From NCBI RefSeq assembly GCF_001440415.1, contig NZ_LLYA01000181.1, positions 62,001 through 126,000 on the forward strand: a stretch of DNA of 64,000 bases. Direction: 5' to 3'. A program made the translations under genes and the position numbers. Shown here in pieces: positions 1-9,138 of this stretch. The notes beneath the pieces are model-generated. The model made no database searches and was not told where the DNA came from. It saw only the letters and a program-made list of their open reading frames with translations. Each line of letters begins with the position of its first letter. The first letter of the stretch is position 1. Source of the DNA: Bradyrhizobium retamae (lineage in GTDB: Bacteria; Pseudomonadota; Alphaproteobacteria; Rhizobiales; Xanthobacteraceae).

Positions 1-201
1 CAGCGAGTCGTGCAGCTCCTTCGCGAAGTTGAGATCGTCCGGGCTGGTCGGCGCGTCGAAGGCAAGATCGCCGGTATTGACGACGAGATCGGGACGCGTC
101 GCGTCGATATGCTCGCTGACGCGGTGAAAATTGTCGGTGAGTTTTTGCAGACGGCGGGCGAGGTGGGTATCGGAAATTTGCGTCAGGCGAAATTCGTGCA
201 T
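1..201 (-). CDS. Calcineurin-like metallophosphoesterase, N-terminal part (runs off left edge)
   Basis: The first 67 codons of a minus-strand gene whose 3' part lies outside the window. The start is the ATG at 199-201. The protein begins MHEFRLTQISDTHLA and carries DLVVNTGDLAF about residue 40. The pair D-x-H near the N-terminus and GD about 35 residues later is the metal-binding signature of the calcineurin-like phosphoesterase superfamily, which uses two metal ions to hydrolyse phosphomono- or phosphodiesters. Substrate cannot be told from this fragment. The frame is open to base 1. Confidence 0.85.
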   Translation of the reverse strand, partial: MHEFRLTQISDTHLARRLQKLTDNFHRVSEHIDATRPDLVVNTGDLAFDAPTSPDDLNFAKELHDSL

Positions 202-299
202 GCAGTAGTCCTTTTAGCCCGATCCTAGCCGAGCCTCACGTCGGAAGGATGACGATATCTTGGTCGCCGTCGCCGCCCCACCTTCCGTTGTCGTGCCCC

Positions 300-432
300 C
301 GCCACCGGGTCTCGCCTTCGGTGAGCCCGATGACAGGCTCCGGCGGGGTACCCAGCACGCCGCGGCTTATCGATTCGATCACCAGCGTCTCTGGAATACT
401 GGATCGCCCGCTTTCGCGGATGATGACGACTA
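300..432. repeat. Composite intergenic repeat (two repeat units)
   Basis: The 253-base gap between the phosphoesterase and the hydrolase is mostly repeat. Bases 325-345 are identical over 21 bases to 10464-10484, where they also follow a CGGGTC...GCCCG hairpin. Bases 386-406 are identical over 21 bases to 49687-49707, and similarity extends on both sides (354-429 against 49653-49730), ending in a small hairpin and GATGAC. I recognise these units as typical Bradyrhizobium intergenic repeats from memory. No gene is supported here. Confidence 0.7.
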
Positions 433-454
433 TTTGTATGGTGGATCTCAGGCG

Positions 455-1423
455 TCACCCCAACGTCCGCCGCCAGAACGCCAGCATGTCCGCCCTGAAC
501 AGCTCAGCATCGCCGTCGCGGCTTCCGATCTTCGCGCCCTTGCGGCCATAGCCGGCCTTCAGCGCATAGATCATCAGGTCGCGGTCGGTGAGCTTGCTCT
601 CCGCGACGCCCTGAAGCGGATGGATGAAGGCGCCGTCATTGGCGATATAGGCCGTCGGCGCGGCGGGCGAAACGGACGCTTCCGCGACGTTCTCGATCCC
701 GGTGCCGCGATCAAAACTGTGCTGCGCGCCGCCGATCAGCCGCATCGTCGCCTTGCCGCCGGAGAGGCGGATGGCCTGGCAATGGCCCTGCACCTGCATC
801 GGCGAGCACCATTCATCGGCATCGCCCATGATGACGCGGATTTCGGTTTCATCGACGGACGGATCGAGGAACTGATGACCGCTCCAGGGATAGGCGGCGA
901 GCACGCTTCGAAAACCGGCGCCGGCGCCGACCACCGCATCGGCAAAGCGACGCGCCGCAGCCGTCAGCACGGCCGAGCCGCCGCGGCTGTGGCCCTGCGC
1001 GCCGATCCGGGATGCGTCGATCTCCGGATGGGCTGACAGCACCATCCAGGCCGCCAGCACGTCATAGGCGCTGGCGGCAAAGGAGAACTGCGTCTGGTTG
1101 GCAACCGTCGAGGTCACGTCGCGCGCGCCGAAACTGTCGAGGACAAACGCCGCAAAGCCGTCGCCGACCATCGTTTCGGCATGCGCCAGGTGCGAGGGCG
1201 CAACGCCAAGACTGCCTGGCACCACCATCACCAGCGGGAGTTTCCCGTTACGTTTGCGAGTGTCCGAGGCCGGCAGGAACAGCTTGCCGTCGATCACAAG
1301 TCTGGGCAGCTCGGCCGAATTGCTGATGACGTGGAAGTAGTTGACCGGATTGGCGGTGAGAATGTCGATATTCTGCCCTTTGGCGCCGGTGGCGAAGACG
1401 ATGTCCTGGTCGCGAAATCGCAA
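455..1423 (-). CDS. Dienelactone hydrolase-like alpha/beta hydrolase
   Basis: A serine hydrolase of the alpha/beta fold. From the TTG at 1423 the protein has 322 residues. The nucleophile elbow GHSRGG places the catalytic Ser at about residue 146. MGDADEW at about 201 supplies the acid and GGAQHSFD the His at about 235, in the order typical of dienelactone-hydrolase-like enzymes. I prefer the TTG start because GGGAGGA lies 7 bases upstream and the extension to the ATG at 1576 would overlap the upstream gene by 35 bases and looks non-coding. No signal peptide is visible. Substrate is unknown. It sits immediately downstream of a two-helix membrane protein on the same strand. Confidence 0.75.
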   Translation of the reverse strand: MRFRDQDIVFATGAKGQNIDILTANPVNYFHVISNSAELPRLVIDGKLFLPASDTRKRNGKLPLVMVVPGSLGVAPSHLAHAETMVGDGFAAFVLDSFGARDVTSTVANQTQFSFAASAYDVLAAWMVLSAHPEIDASRIGAQGHSRGGSAVLTAAARRFADAVVGAGAGFRSVLAAYPWSGHQFLDPSVDETEIRVIMGDADEWCSPMQVQGHCQAIRLSGGKATMRLIGGAQHSFDRGTGIENVAEASVSPAAPTAYIANDGAFIHPLQGVAESKLTDRDLMIYALKAGYGRKGAKIGSRDGDAELFRADMLAFWRRTLG

Positions 1424-1541
1424 GTTGCAATCCTCCCGCGGCTGCTCTCTTTCGGCGACCGTCAGGGATACAGTAGAGCGCTGGTTGTGGGCGTCAAAGC
1501 AAATGTGCCCAGCGGTCCGCCATCTTCGTATCTCAATGGCG

Positions 1542-2282
1542 TCAGAGCACGCGGTAGCGGATCGCGAAGGCGTCATGAATCTCCGATGTCACCGTGCCGC
1601 CATTGGCGGGGACGATGCCGTCGGCCAGATGCCACGGCCCGAACTGCTCCGAATGCGACGGGCTTGCCGGCAGCCGCAGGCGGAACGTGCTTTGGGCCCG
1701 GCCGGGCAGGTTCAGCACCATCATGCGCTCGGTGGTGCGGTAATCGAGCGTCACGGTTCCGCGCAAGATGCTGCGGCCGTCGGGCGCGGTGGCCAGCGCC
1801 TCCTGGACCTTCGCCAGTTTCTGGTTCCGGTCAGTGAGCAGCTCGATCTGGACGTCCGCCGCGGTTATCAACGCCGCCTTCGGCAGACGGATCTCAAATT
1901 CCACCGCGGGCTTTGCCGGATTGAGGCCGAGATAGGCCTGCGCCGCGTGCCTGATGTCCGAGATCGCGAAGGCGAGCAGCACCAGCACCGCGGAAGCTGC
2001 AAGCCCGTGTTTGAGCAGATCGTGGCGACTGCGGTGGCCGCTGTGGAAATAGACGGAGAGCATGATCGCGACCGCCAGCGCCGCGGCGATGCCGGCCAAG
2101 GCCGACATGACGATGCCAAGGCCGCCGTCGGGGCCGTCGCTGAATCCGACGGCCCGGAGCAGGGAGGTCACGGAATCGCCGGGCAACTCGGCAGCGCGGC
2201 CGGCGCCGGTCAGGATCGGGGAGGTGATGTTCATCGCCTGCTCGCGGATTGCTTTCCAAGGCCGGTTCGAGACCAGAACCAT
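1542..2282 (-). CDS. Hypothetical two-helix membrane protein
   Basis: No family recognised. Roughly residues 50-80 and 90-115 form two hydrophobic helices (GLGIVMSALAGIAAALAVAI and a second rich in A, V and L). They are followed by a soluble C-terminal region of about 130 residues with alternating hydrophobic residues that suggest a beta-rich domain. The start is unsure: in-frame candidates are the TTG at 2327, ATG at 2282 and ATG at 2234, none with a clean ribosome site. It precedes the hydrolase on the same strand and may be co-transcribed with it. Confidence 0.55.
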   Translation of the reverse strand: MVLVSNRPWKAIREQAMNITSPILTGAGRAAELPGDSVTSLLRAVGFSDGPDGGLGIVMSALAGIAAALAVAIMLSVYFHSGHRSRHDLLKHGLAASAVLVLLAFAISDIRHAAQAYLGLNPAKPAVEFEIRLPKAALITAADVQIELLTDRNQKLAKVQEALATAPDGRSILRGTVTLDYRTTERMMVLNLPGRAQSTFRLRLPASPSHSEQFGPWHLADGIVPANGGTVTSEIHDAFAIRYRVL

Positions 2283-2411
2283 CGGAATTCTCGCTAGTTG
2301 GTCGTCTGGGTTCTCCTTGTGGTTCAAGCGAGCCCGGTTAAGGGCATTTGTCAGGTGAGGGGCGTCTCGTTATTGCTTTAGGACCTCAGGCAGGCTTCGG
2401 GGGAGATCTTC

Positions 2412-2834
2412 ATGTCGGTTCAAATGGTTTTGCTGCCGGTCTTTGTTTTGATCGGGCTCACTTTCTTCTTGCTGCTATGGATGGTGACGGCCCGCACCAA
2501 GGCGGTGAAGGCCCGCGAAACCAGCCTGAAGGACATCGCGCTGGGACAGCCGAAATATCCGGCCCGCGTCGCCCAGATCGGCAATTGCTTCTCGAATCAG
2601 TTCGAAGTACCCCTGCTGTTCTACCTCCTGATCGCGCTGGCGCTGCCGTTGCGCCGGGCCGACCTTTTCATTGTGCTGATGTCCTGGGTGTTCGTGGTGA
2701 CACGATTTGCCCATGCCGGCATTTTCGTCACCTCGAACAACATCCAGCAGCGCAGCCTGGCGTGGTTTGCCGGCGCGCTGGTGCTGCTCGTGATGTGGAT
2801 CTACTTCGCGCTGAAGCTTCTGCTTCTGATCTAA
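2412..2834 (+). CDS. MAPEG family membrane protein
   Basis: A 140-residue integral membrane protein with four hydrophobic segments. Helix 1 begins at residue 5. The conserved stretch RVAQIGNCFSNQFEVPLLFY at about 53-72 contains the N-Q-F-E motif of the MAPEG family (membrane-associated proteins in eicosanoid and glutathione metabolism). Bacterial members are often small, and their substrates are mostly unknown. GGGGGAG seven bases before the ATG supports the start. It lies alone between a minus-strand gene and the downstream methyltransferase gene, which starts 71 bases on. Confidence 0.85.
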   Translation: MSVQMVLLPVFVLIGLTFFLLLWMVTARTKAVKARETSLKDIALGQPKYPARVAQIGNCFSNQFEVPLLFYLLIALALPLRRADLFIVLMSWVFVVTRFAHAGIFVTSNNIQQRSLAWFAGALVLLVMWIYFALKLLLLI

Positions 2835-2905
2835 TCTTTGTTTGACGCGTTTTCTTTACGCGAACCGGTTCCCACTTCGCTTGAAAACGCTATGGAAAGC
2901 CCTGA

Positions 2906-4204
2906 ATGACCCCCGCTGCCCGCCTTTCCGCTGCCATCGAACTGATCGACACCATCGACGCGCAACGCGTTCCGGCGGCAAAGGCGCTGAAGGAGTGGGG
3001 CACCGCGCATCGTTATGCCGGCTCGGGCGATCGCGCAGCGATTTCGGGCCTGATCTGGGACGTGCTGCGGCGGCAGGCATCGAGCGCTTGGCTGATGGCC
3101 GCCGACACGCCGCGGGCGCGCGTGCTCGGCATGATGAAGCTCGAGCGCAAGCTTGATGTCGAGGCGATATCGGCTCTCTGCGACGGCGGGCGTTTTGCGC
3201 CGGAACCGCTGACCGAAGCCGAACGATCAGCGCTCACGTCGCGGACCCTCGACGACGCGCCGCCGCACATCGCCGGCGACTATCCGGAATGGCTGGATGC
3301 GCATCTGGCCGCCGTGTTCGGCGACGACCGCGTGGCGGAGGCGACCGCGATGGCGAGCCGCGCGCCGCTCGATCTGCGCGTCAATACGCTCAAGGCCAAG
3401 CGCGAAAAAGTCCTGGCGTCGCTCGGCTATCTCGGAGCAAAGCCAACGCCCTGGTCGCCGATCGGGCTTCGCATCGAACTTGGCTCCGACGCTCGCAATC
3501 CCGGCATTCATGCGGAAGAGGATTTCATCAAGGGCGCGGTCGAAGTGCAGGACGAGGGCTCGCAGCTTGCGGCGATGTTCACCGCTGCAAAGCCCGGCGA
3601 GCAGGTGATCGATCTCTGCGCCGGCGCCGGCGGCAAGACGCTGGTGCTGGCCGCGATGATGCAAGGCAAGGGGCGATTGATCGCAACGGATCGCGACAAG
3701 CGCCAGCTCGCCCCGATCTACGAGCGCCTCTCACGCGCCGGCGTCCACAACGCCGAAATTCGCGCGCCGAAGGGCGACACTGATCCATTGGCCGACATCA
3801 ATGCATCCGCCGATCTCGTGCTGATCGACGCGCCCTGCACCGGCACCGGCACCTGGCGCCGCAACCCCGACGCCAAATGGCGCATGCGCCCCGGCGCGCT
3901 GGAAGTTCGCTTGAAGGACCAGGCCGAAGCGCTTGATCGCGCAAGCCGCCTGGTCAAGCCCGGCGGCCGCATCGCCTATGTTACCTGCTCGGTGCTGGCA
4001 AGCGAAAACGGCGAACAAGTCCGCGCCTTCGTGGCACGTCATCCCGAGTTTTCGATTCAGCCATTGAACGAGACGGCGAGCGTGCTGGGGGACAGAGCCG
4101 AGGATTTTGCGAAGGCCGCGCTGCGATCGCCGGAGGGTTGGCTGATGACGCCGCGAAGGACGGGCACGGATGGATTTTTTGTGTCGGTGCTGAAGAAGGG
4201 GTGA
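2906..4204 (+). CDS. RsmB-type 5-methylcytosine RNA methyltransferase
   Basis: A class I SAM-dependent RNA m5C methyltransferase of the RsmB/NOP2 family, 432 residues. The N-terminal half (1-220) resembles the NusB-like RNA-binding region, followed by VQDEGSQLAA. The SAM site DLCAGAGGKT begins at about 236. Motif IV is IDAPCTGTGTWRRNPD with Cys311, and motif VI is VTCSVLASENGEQV with Cys361, so both cysteines used in catalysis and product release are present. The likely substrate is rRNA cytosine, but tRNA cannot be excluded. guaA follows after a 207-base gap containing palindromic repeats. Confidence 0.9.
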   Translation: MTPAARLSAAIELIDTIDAQRVPAAKALKEWGTAHRYAGSGDRAAISGLIWDVLRRQASSAWLMAADTPRARVLGMMKLERKLDVEAISALCDGGRFAPEPLTEAERSALTSRTLDDAPPHIAGDYPEWLDAHLAAVFGDDRVAEATAMASRAPLDLRVNTLKAKREKVLASLGYLGAKPTPWSPIGLRIELGSDARNPGIHAEEDFIKGAVEVQDEGSQLAAMFTAAKPGEQVIDLCAGAGGKTLVLAAMMQGKGRLIATDRDKRQLAPIYERLSRAGVHNAEIRAPKGDTDPLADINASADLVLIDAPCTGTGTWRRNPDAKWRMRPGALEVRLKDQAEALDRASRLVKPGGRIAYVTCSVLASENGEQVRAFVARHPEFSIQPLNETASVLGDRAEDFAKAALRSPEGWLMTPRRTGTDGFFVSVLKKG

Positions 4205-4212
4205 CGCAGTAA

Positions 4213-4290
4213 GGTGGGCAAAGCGAAGCGTGCCCACCATCTCTGCGGTTCTCGACAAGAATGGCGGGCACGCTGCGCGTGCCCACGCTA
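4213..4290. repeat. Paired palindromic intergenic repeat
   Basis: Two hairpins sit between the methyltransferase gene and guaA. The first is GGTGGGCA (4213-4220) with TGCCCACC (4231-4238). The second is GGGCACGC (4266-4273) with GCGTGCCC (4277-4284), loop TGC. The same GGTGGGCA/TGCCCACC pair recurs at 11338-11370. They may act as a terminator for the upstream gene or simply be a dispersed element. Confidence 0.75.
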
Positions 4291-4411
4291 CAATTCCGCA
4301 AATTAGGTCAATAATACTTACCTAATATCGATTTGTCCATGCCCGAGAAAGAATGTGGGTCAGCCCGTTGCCGCGGTTGCGAGGCCGCGTCCCGTCGCGT
4401 AATTCCTGTCC

Positions 4412-6007
4412 ATGACAGCAGCACAGAAAGCCCGCGAGTCGACGCCCTCGGTGGCCTCGGCGCATGACAAGATTCTGATTGTCGACTTCGGCAGTCAGGT
4501 GACGCAACTGATCGCCCGCCGGGTGCGCGAGGAAGGCGTCTATTCCGAAATCGTGCCGTTCCAGAAGGCCGAATTAGCCTTCGACGAGATGAAGCCGAAA
4601 GCGGTGATCCTCTCCGGCGGCCCGGAATCGGTGCATGAAAAAGGCTCGCCGCGCGCGCCGCAGAAAATCTTCGATTCCGGCGTCCCCGTACTCGGCATCT
4701 GCTACGGCCAGATGACGCTGGCCGCCCAGCTCGGCGGCGAGGTCGAAGGCGGCCACCACCGCGAATTCGGCCGCGCCGATGTCGAGGTGAAGACGGCGAG
4801 CAAGCTGTTCGACGACACCTGGTCGATGGGCGAGCGCCATCCGGTGTGGATGAGCCATGGCGACCGCATCACCAAAATGCCGCCGGGTTTTACCGTCGCC
4901 GCCGTCTCGCCGAACGCGCCGTTTGCGGTGATCCAGGACGAGAAGCGCAAATATTACGGCCTGATGTTCCACCCCGAAGTGGTGCACACGCCCGACGGCG
5001 CCAAACTGCTGCGCAATTTCGTCCGCAAGGTCGCAGGATTCACCGGCGACTGGACCATGCGCGCCTTCCGCGAGGAGGCGATCGAAAAAATCCGCGCCCA
5101 GGTCGGCAAGGGCAGGGTGATCTGCGGCCTCTCCGGCGGCGTCGATTCCGCGGTCGCCGCGGTGCTGCTCCACGAGGCGATCGGCGACCAGCTCACCTGC
5201 GTGTTCGTCGATCACGGCCTGCTGCGGCTGAACGAAGCCGAGACGGTGGTCGACTTGTTCCGTCATCACTACAATATCCCGCTGGTGCATGTTGATGCCT
5301 CAAAGCTTTTCCTCGGCGAGCTCAAGGGCGTCAGTGATCCCGAGGCAAAGCGCAAGACCATCGGCCGCCTGTTCATCGACGTGTTCGAGCAGGAGGCGAA
5401 GAAGATCGGCGGTGCGGAATTTCTGGCGCAGGGCACGCTCTATCCCGACGTGATCGAAAGCGTCTCCTTCACCGGCGGCCCGTCGGTGACGATCAAGTCG
5501 CACCACAACGTCGGCGGCTTGCCTGATCGCATGAACATGAAGCTGGTCGAACCCTTGCGCGAACTGTTCAAGGACGAAGTCCGCGTGCTCGGGCGCGAAC
5601 TCGGCCTGCCCGAAATCTTTGTCGGCCGCCACCCGTTCCCGGGGCCGGGTCTCGCCATCCGCTGCCCCGGTGACATCACCAAGGAAAAGCTCGACATCCT
5701 CCGCAACGCCGACGCGGTTTACATCGACCAGATCCGCAAAGCCGGCCTCTACGACAAGATCTGGCAGGCCTTTGCCGTGCTGTTGCCAGTGAAAACGGTC
5801 GGCGTGATGGGCGATGGCCGCACCTACGAGTACGTCGTGGGCTTGCGCGCAGTGACCTCCACCGACGGCATGACCGCCGACTTCTATCCCTTCGACATGA
5901 GCTTCCTCGGCGCCACCGCGACGCGGATCATCAACGAGGTGAAGGGGGTCAATAGGGTGGTGTACGACGTGACGAGCAAGCCGCCGGGGACGATTGAGTG
6001 GGAGTAG
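4412..6007 (+). CDS. guaA: GMP synthase (glutamine-hydrolysing)
   Basis: Converts XMP to GMP using glutamine and ATP, the last step of de novo GMP synthesis. The 531-residue protein has the full two-domain layout. The class I glutamine amidotransferase domain (about 20-215) has the nucleophile in GICYGQ (Cys97) and the His/Glu pair in FHPEV (187-189). The ATP-pyrophosphatase domain follows with the PP-loop SGGVDS at 241-246, then the C-terminal dimerisation domain ending PPGTIEWE. The N-terminal extension of about 18 residues before DKILIVDFG is common in alphaproteobacteria. No strong ribosome site precedes the ATG, but a stop codon just upstream excludes a longer protein. It is not in an operon with purF, which lies 57 kb away. 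Confidence 0.97.
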   Translation: MTAAQKARESTPSVASAHDKILIVDFGSQVTQLIARRVREEGVYSEIVPFQKAELAFDEMKPKAVILSGGPESVHEKGSPRAPQKIFDSGVPVLGICYGQMTLAAQLGGEVEGGHHREFGRADVEVKTASKLFDDTWSMGERHPVWMSHGDRITKMPPGFTVAAVSPNAPFAVIQDEKRKYYGLMFHPEVVHTPDGAKLLRNFVRKVAGFTGDWTMRAFREEAIEKIRAQVGKGRVICGLSGGVDSAVAAVLLHEAIGDQLTCVFVDHGLLRLNEAETVVDLFRHHYNIPLVHVDASKLFLGELKGVSDPEAKRKTIGRLFIDVFEQEAKKIGGAEFLAQGTLYPDVIESVSFTGGPSVTIKSHHNVGGLPDRMNMKLVEPLRELFKDEVRVLGRELGLPEIFVGRHPFPGPGLAIRCPGDITKEKLDILRNADAVYIDQIRKAGLYDKIWQAFAVLLPVKTVGVMGDGRTYEYVVGLRAVTSTDGMTADFYPFDMSFLGATATRIINEVKGVNRVVYDVTSKPPGTIEWE

Positions 6008-6014
6008 GGGGTCG

Positions 6015-6551
6015 TCAGGGTGCGGAGGGCGGAAGTTCGGCCCAACGATAACCTTTCTCGCCAGTCGCATCACCCTGCCATGGAACGGGGTTGCCATTAG
6101 GCCTGAATTGGTCGATTCCGAACGCGGTCTTGGCAACTTGACCTTCAACATATTCCTTTTGCCTGGGAGACTTGCGCCAACCCCGAATTTCACCTTGAAG
6201 ATATGATTGCTCAGACTTGCTGATGTGCAAAGCGACAAGAGAGCCATGAGTTTGGGCGTCGATCGCGTTCTCTTCCGCGACCACCCAAGTACCTGTCCAC
6301 ATCATGCCGTCGGCATCCCGAGTTACGCCTTGCTCCTTAGGGCAGACAAAGTGAAACTCAGAGACGTACTGTCCCTCTCTGCGCTCGCTTCCGTCACCTC
6401 CCGGCTTTGCTCGGATAGGCTTCCGATTTTTAAGTTCGACGTCGCACATCGCGACAATGTCACTGCGGTTACGCTTCGCGGCGTTTTCCCTGATGGTCTT
6501 CACATCATCTGTATTTCGTTTTGCGAGTTCTTCAGGCGTCCAGACGGTCAT
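6015..6551 (-). CDS. Hypothetical protein in inserted two-gene unit
   Basis: 178 residues, no family recognised with confidence. The N-terminal 45 residues are charged and helical (WTPEELAKRNTDDVKTIREN). The middle (60-130) alternates polar and aromatic residues and contains a single FVCPKEQG. No membrane helix or signal peptide is seen. The gene is visibly less G+C-rich than guaA, whose stop lies only 8 bases beyond this gene's own stop, and it is paired with the DUF4238 gene on the same strand 76 bases upstream. The composition and position suggest recent acquisition. Confidence 0.65.
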   Translation of the reverse strand: MTVWTPEELAKRNTDDVKTIRENAAKRNRSDIVAMCDVELKNRKPIRAKPGGDGSERREGQYVSEFHFVCPKEQGVTRDADGMMWTGTWVVAEENAIDAQTHGSLVALHISKSEQSYLQGEIRGWRKSPRQKEYVEGQVAKTAFGIDQFRPNGNPVPWQGDATGEKGYRWAELPPSAP

Positions 6552-6627
6552 GCGTTAGCTCAGCCTTGCGACCCGATAAGTTGTCCTGACAATCTATGAC
6601 ACAATCAAAGACCCGTCTACCGAGTGC

Positions 6628-7557
6628 CTATAGTAGTGCCCTTTTTGGGTGATCGCTCCCTCGTTTTGGCGGCCGGAGGAAAAACTCACGGTCAATGTGA
6701 GCTTCTACCGACATGTGTTTCCGCACAAATTCGAGTTCCCGATCGTCGAGATTCCAAACGTACTTCTGTGCTCTCCGCACCACATGGCGGTTGGCCATCT
6801 TGACTAGCTCGCGCTGCGGGATTGAGCGCAGCTTGTTTTCCTCTTCCTCGGTGTTGGTCGCAGCGAATAGACGCGTCGGGCTGATTGGCATTACCAAGTG
6901 TGAGTTGGGGTAGCCAAGCCCATTGGTTATGATTATTGGACGATCTGATGTAAAGAGTGGTCGGCTTGCCCGTGTGGTGTCTAACGTGAACCAGTTCATC
7001 TGGTTGAAGTGCTTCCCTAAGCGCTCGCTGTCGATCTGGTTCATCACAAAGTGCAGCGTCCCGCGCTCGGTTTGGTGGATGATGAATTCGATGAACTCAG
7101 GATCACCCGGCGCCTTCAGAGAGTTGTATTCGGCCAAGCGCTCATCGTATTTCTCAAGCCAATGGTCTTCGATTGCTCGTTGTGCCTCTGCGACTCGTTC
7201 GGGGACACGAAACAGAAACCCATTCACGAACCGCGACCAAGCGCTACGGGTCTTGAGGGTCCATTCCGCGTGGACGTTACCAAGAAGGATGTCGAGCGCG
7301 TCCTTGGCGAGGTTATCAACCTGCGCCATGAATTTCCGCTCAACCATCTCGGCAGCCTCTCCAGAGACTCCCTTTAGTCGATACAGTCCTCGTCGAAAGC
7401 CCGTGCCCTTTGGACCTGTGCCTCGAGGCTCCACTACCGAGCGTCCAGGTGGGCGGCTGAATTCCGTGAAGCGTCCACCGGCCTTTGCCCACTGCTTTAG
7501 GTAAAGGACGGGAATGTAGTGATGCTTGGGGAGCTTCTGCTCCTCCTCGCTGTCCAT
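6628..7557 (-). CDS. DUF4238 domain-containing protein
   Basis: 309 residues. The N-terminus KHHYIPVLYLKQW (about 10-22) is the hallmark of DUF4238, and the later segments TLHFVMNQI and LFTSDRPIIITN fit the same family. The function is unknown; members are commonly carried in accessory islands. It is soluble, with no signal sequence. The ATG at 7555-7557 has no strong ribosome site. Base composition is lower in G+C than the flanking guaA and hydrolase genes, consistent with horizontal transfer. It probably forms a unit with the hypothetical gene downstream at 6015-6551. Confidence 0.8.
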   Translation of the reverse strand: MDSEEEQKLPKHHYIPVLYLKQWAKAGGRFTEFSRPPGRSVVEPRGTGPKGTGFRRGLYRLKGVSGEAAEMVERKFMAQVDNLAKDALDILLGNVHAEWTLKTRSAWSRFVNGFLFRVPERVAEAQRAIEDHWLEKYDERLAEYNSLKAPGDPEFIEFIIHQTERGTLHFVMNQIDSERLGKHFNQMNWFTLDTTRASRPLFTSDRPIIITNGLGYPNSHLVMPISPTRLFAATNTEEEENKLRSIPQRELVKMANRHVVRRAQKYVWNLDDRELEFVRKHMSVEAHIDREFFLRPPKRGSDHPKRALL

Positions 7558-7649
7558 AGCCGACTCATTTTTAGAGACGGTAGAGATTAGTTGCTGAATT
7601 TAACGGCACAACCTCTGACGCGCCTGTCTCATGCAAGCTATAAGCAAGC

Positions 7650-7717
7650 GTAGCCCGGGTGAGGGCAGCGACACCCGGGACCGCTCCCCCGCATATCGCT
7701 TCGCTCATGCGGGCTAC
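7650..7717. repeat. Nested palindromic intergenic repeat
   Basis: Outer arms GTAGCCCG (7650-7657) and CGGGCTAC (7710-7717) enclose an inner hairpin CCCGGGTG (7654-7661) with CACCCGGG (7672-7679). This fills much of the 261-base gap between the DUF4238 gene and the serine hydrolase. It belongs to the GTAGCCCGG...CCGGGCTAC style of repeat that I recognise from Bradyrhizobium intergenic regions. A 74-codon minus-strand reading frame crossing it is not a credible gene. Confidence 0.7.
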
Positions 7718-7818
7718 AACTCTGCTCGCGGCGCCGATCTCCCCTGCTGAAAACGCCGCCTGCGTATTGCGCGCCAGCATGTTACGACTTCGCAATCATC
7801 CCTCCGGAGTCAGCCTTC

Positions 7819-9078
7819 ATGTCCGTCGCGACCGCCTCCAGCCAGCCCACCCTGACCGCCGCCGAAACCGATCCGGAAACGTTCGGCTGGATGCAAGGCT
7901 TTCCCCCGCCGCCGGACAAGACCATCACCTTCCAGAACGGCTCGTTCCGCAGCTTTCCCGAACTCCGCTGGGCGTGGAGCAATATCCGCCAACTAGTGCC
8001 GACCGTGAATGTCTGGCGCGGGGCAGGGCCCGCGTCGGTGCTGCCGCGCGAGGAGCATGATATCGGCGCGTCCGCTTCGGTCACCATGGACGGACGTCCC
8101 ATGACGTTTGCGCGCATGCTCGAGGAAACCTATGCCGACGGCATCGCCGTGCTGCACCGGGGCAAATTGATCTACGACCGCTATTTCGGTGCGCTGAAGC
8201 CGCACAAGCCGCACATCGCGATGTCGGTCACCAAATCCTTCACCGGCACGCTCGCCGGCATTCTGGTCGCGGAGGGCAAGATCGATCCGCAGGCGCCGAT
8301 CACGGATTATGTGCCGGAGCTTAAGGCAAGCGCGTTCGGCGATGCGCGCGTGCATGAGGCGATGGATATGACCACGGGCCTCGAATACACCGAGGTCTAT
8401 ACCGACAAGAATTCCGGCGTGTTTGGGTTGCGGCGGGCGAACGGCATGGCGCCGATCGAGCCGGGCTACGAGGGCGCGACCAATATTTTCGATTTCCTGT
8501 GCGTGCAGCGCAAGCAGGGCGAGCACGGCAAGGCTTTCGCCTACAAGACCGTCAATTCCGACGTGCTGGCCTGGATTTGCCGGCGGGCGAGCGGAATGAC
8601 GCTGTCCGATCTCCTATCGGAGCGGATCTGGATTCCGATGGGTGCGGAAGAGGACGCGCATTATCACGTCGACCGCATCGGCACCGAAAGCGGCGGCGGC
8701 GGGCTTTCGACCACCCTGCGCGATCTCGCCCGCTTCGGCGAGACGATCCGCAATCACGGCCGCTTCAACGGCCGCCAGATCGTGCCGTCTCAAGTCATCG
8801 AGGACATCGCGCGCGGCGGCGATCCCGAAAAATTCAAGCCGGCCGGCTACACCACATTGCCCGGCGCCTCGTACCGGAACCAGTGGTGGGTGACGCATAA
8901 CGCGCACGGTGCCTTCATGGCGCGCGGCGTTCACGGGCAGGGCATCTATATCGATCCGAAAGCCGAGATGGTGATCGCCCGCTATGCCTCACACCCGGCC
9001 GCCGGCAACGCCGCCAACGACCCGGTGACGCTGCCGGCTTACATGGCGTTGGCGAAGCATTTGATGGCGGGAGGCTGA
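7819..9078 (+). CDS. Serine hydrolase, beta-lactamase/6-aminohexanoate-dimer-hydrolase type
   Basis: A 419-residue enzyme of the penicillin-binding-protein-like serine hydrolase fold. MSVTKSFTGTLAGIL carries the S-x-x-K catalytic motif with Ser136 and Lys139. The second motif Tyr is probably Tyr242 in AYKTVNSDVL, a form seen in NylB-like amide hydrolases and related esterases. GVHGQGIYIDP near the C-terminus corresponds to the third, K/H-S/T-G-like, motif. No signal peptide is seen, so it is probably cytoplasmic, unlike true beta-lactamases. Substrate is unknown: amide, ester or lactone are all possible. It is transcribed alone after a repeat-filled gap. Confidence 0.85.
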   Translation: MSVATASSQPTLTAAETDPETFGWMQGFPPPPDKTITFQNGSFRSFPELRWAWSNIRQLVPTVNVWRGAGPASVLPREEHDIGASASVTMDGRPMTFARMLEETYADGIAVLHRGKLIYDRYFGALKPHKPHIAMSVTKSFTGTLAGILVAEGKIDPQAPITDYVPELKASAFGDARVHEAMDMTTGLEYTEVYTDKNSGVFGLRRANGMAPIEPGYEGATNIFDFLCVQRKQGEHGKAFAYKTVNSDVLAWICRRASGMTLSDLLSERIWIPMGAEEDAHYHVDRIGTESGGGGLSTTLRDLARFGETIRNHGRFNGRQIVPSQVIEDIARGGDPEKFKPAGYTTLPGASYRNQWWVTHNAHGAFMARGVHGQGIYIDPKAEMVIARYASHPAAGNAANDPVTLPAYMALAKHLMAGG

Positions 9079-9138
9079 CGCCGTTGGCACTCACGTCGAT
9101 CCGCGCGCAGAGCGCGCTCTGCGGTGCCTTCAATCGCT

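Noticed and set aside
5300-6247. A 315-codon minus-strand open frame over the end of guaA
   Set aside because: Antisense shadow of guaA; composition rich in His, Asp, Val and Arg as in other shadows.
7571-7795. A 74-codon minus-strand frame
   Set aside because: It lies over a nested palindromic repeat and has no coding features.
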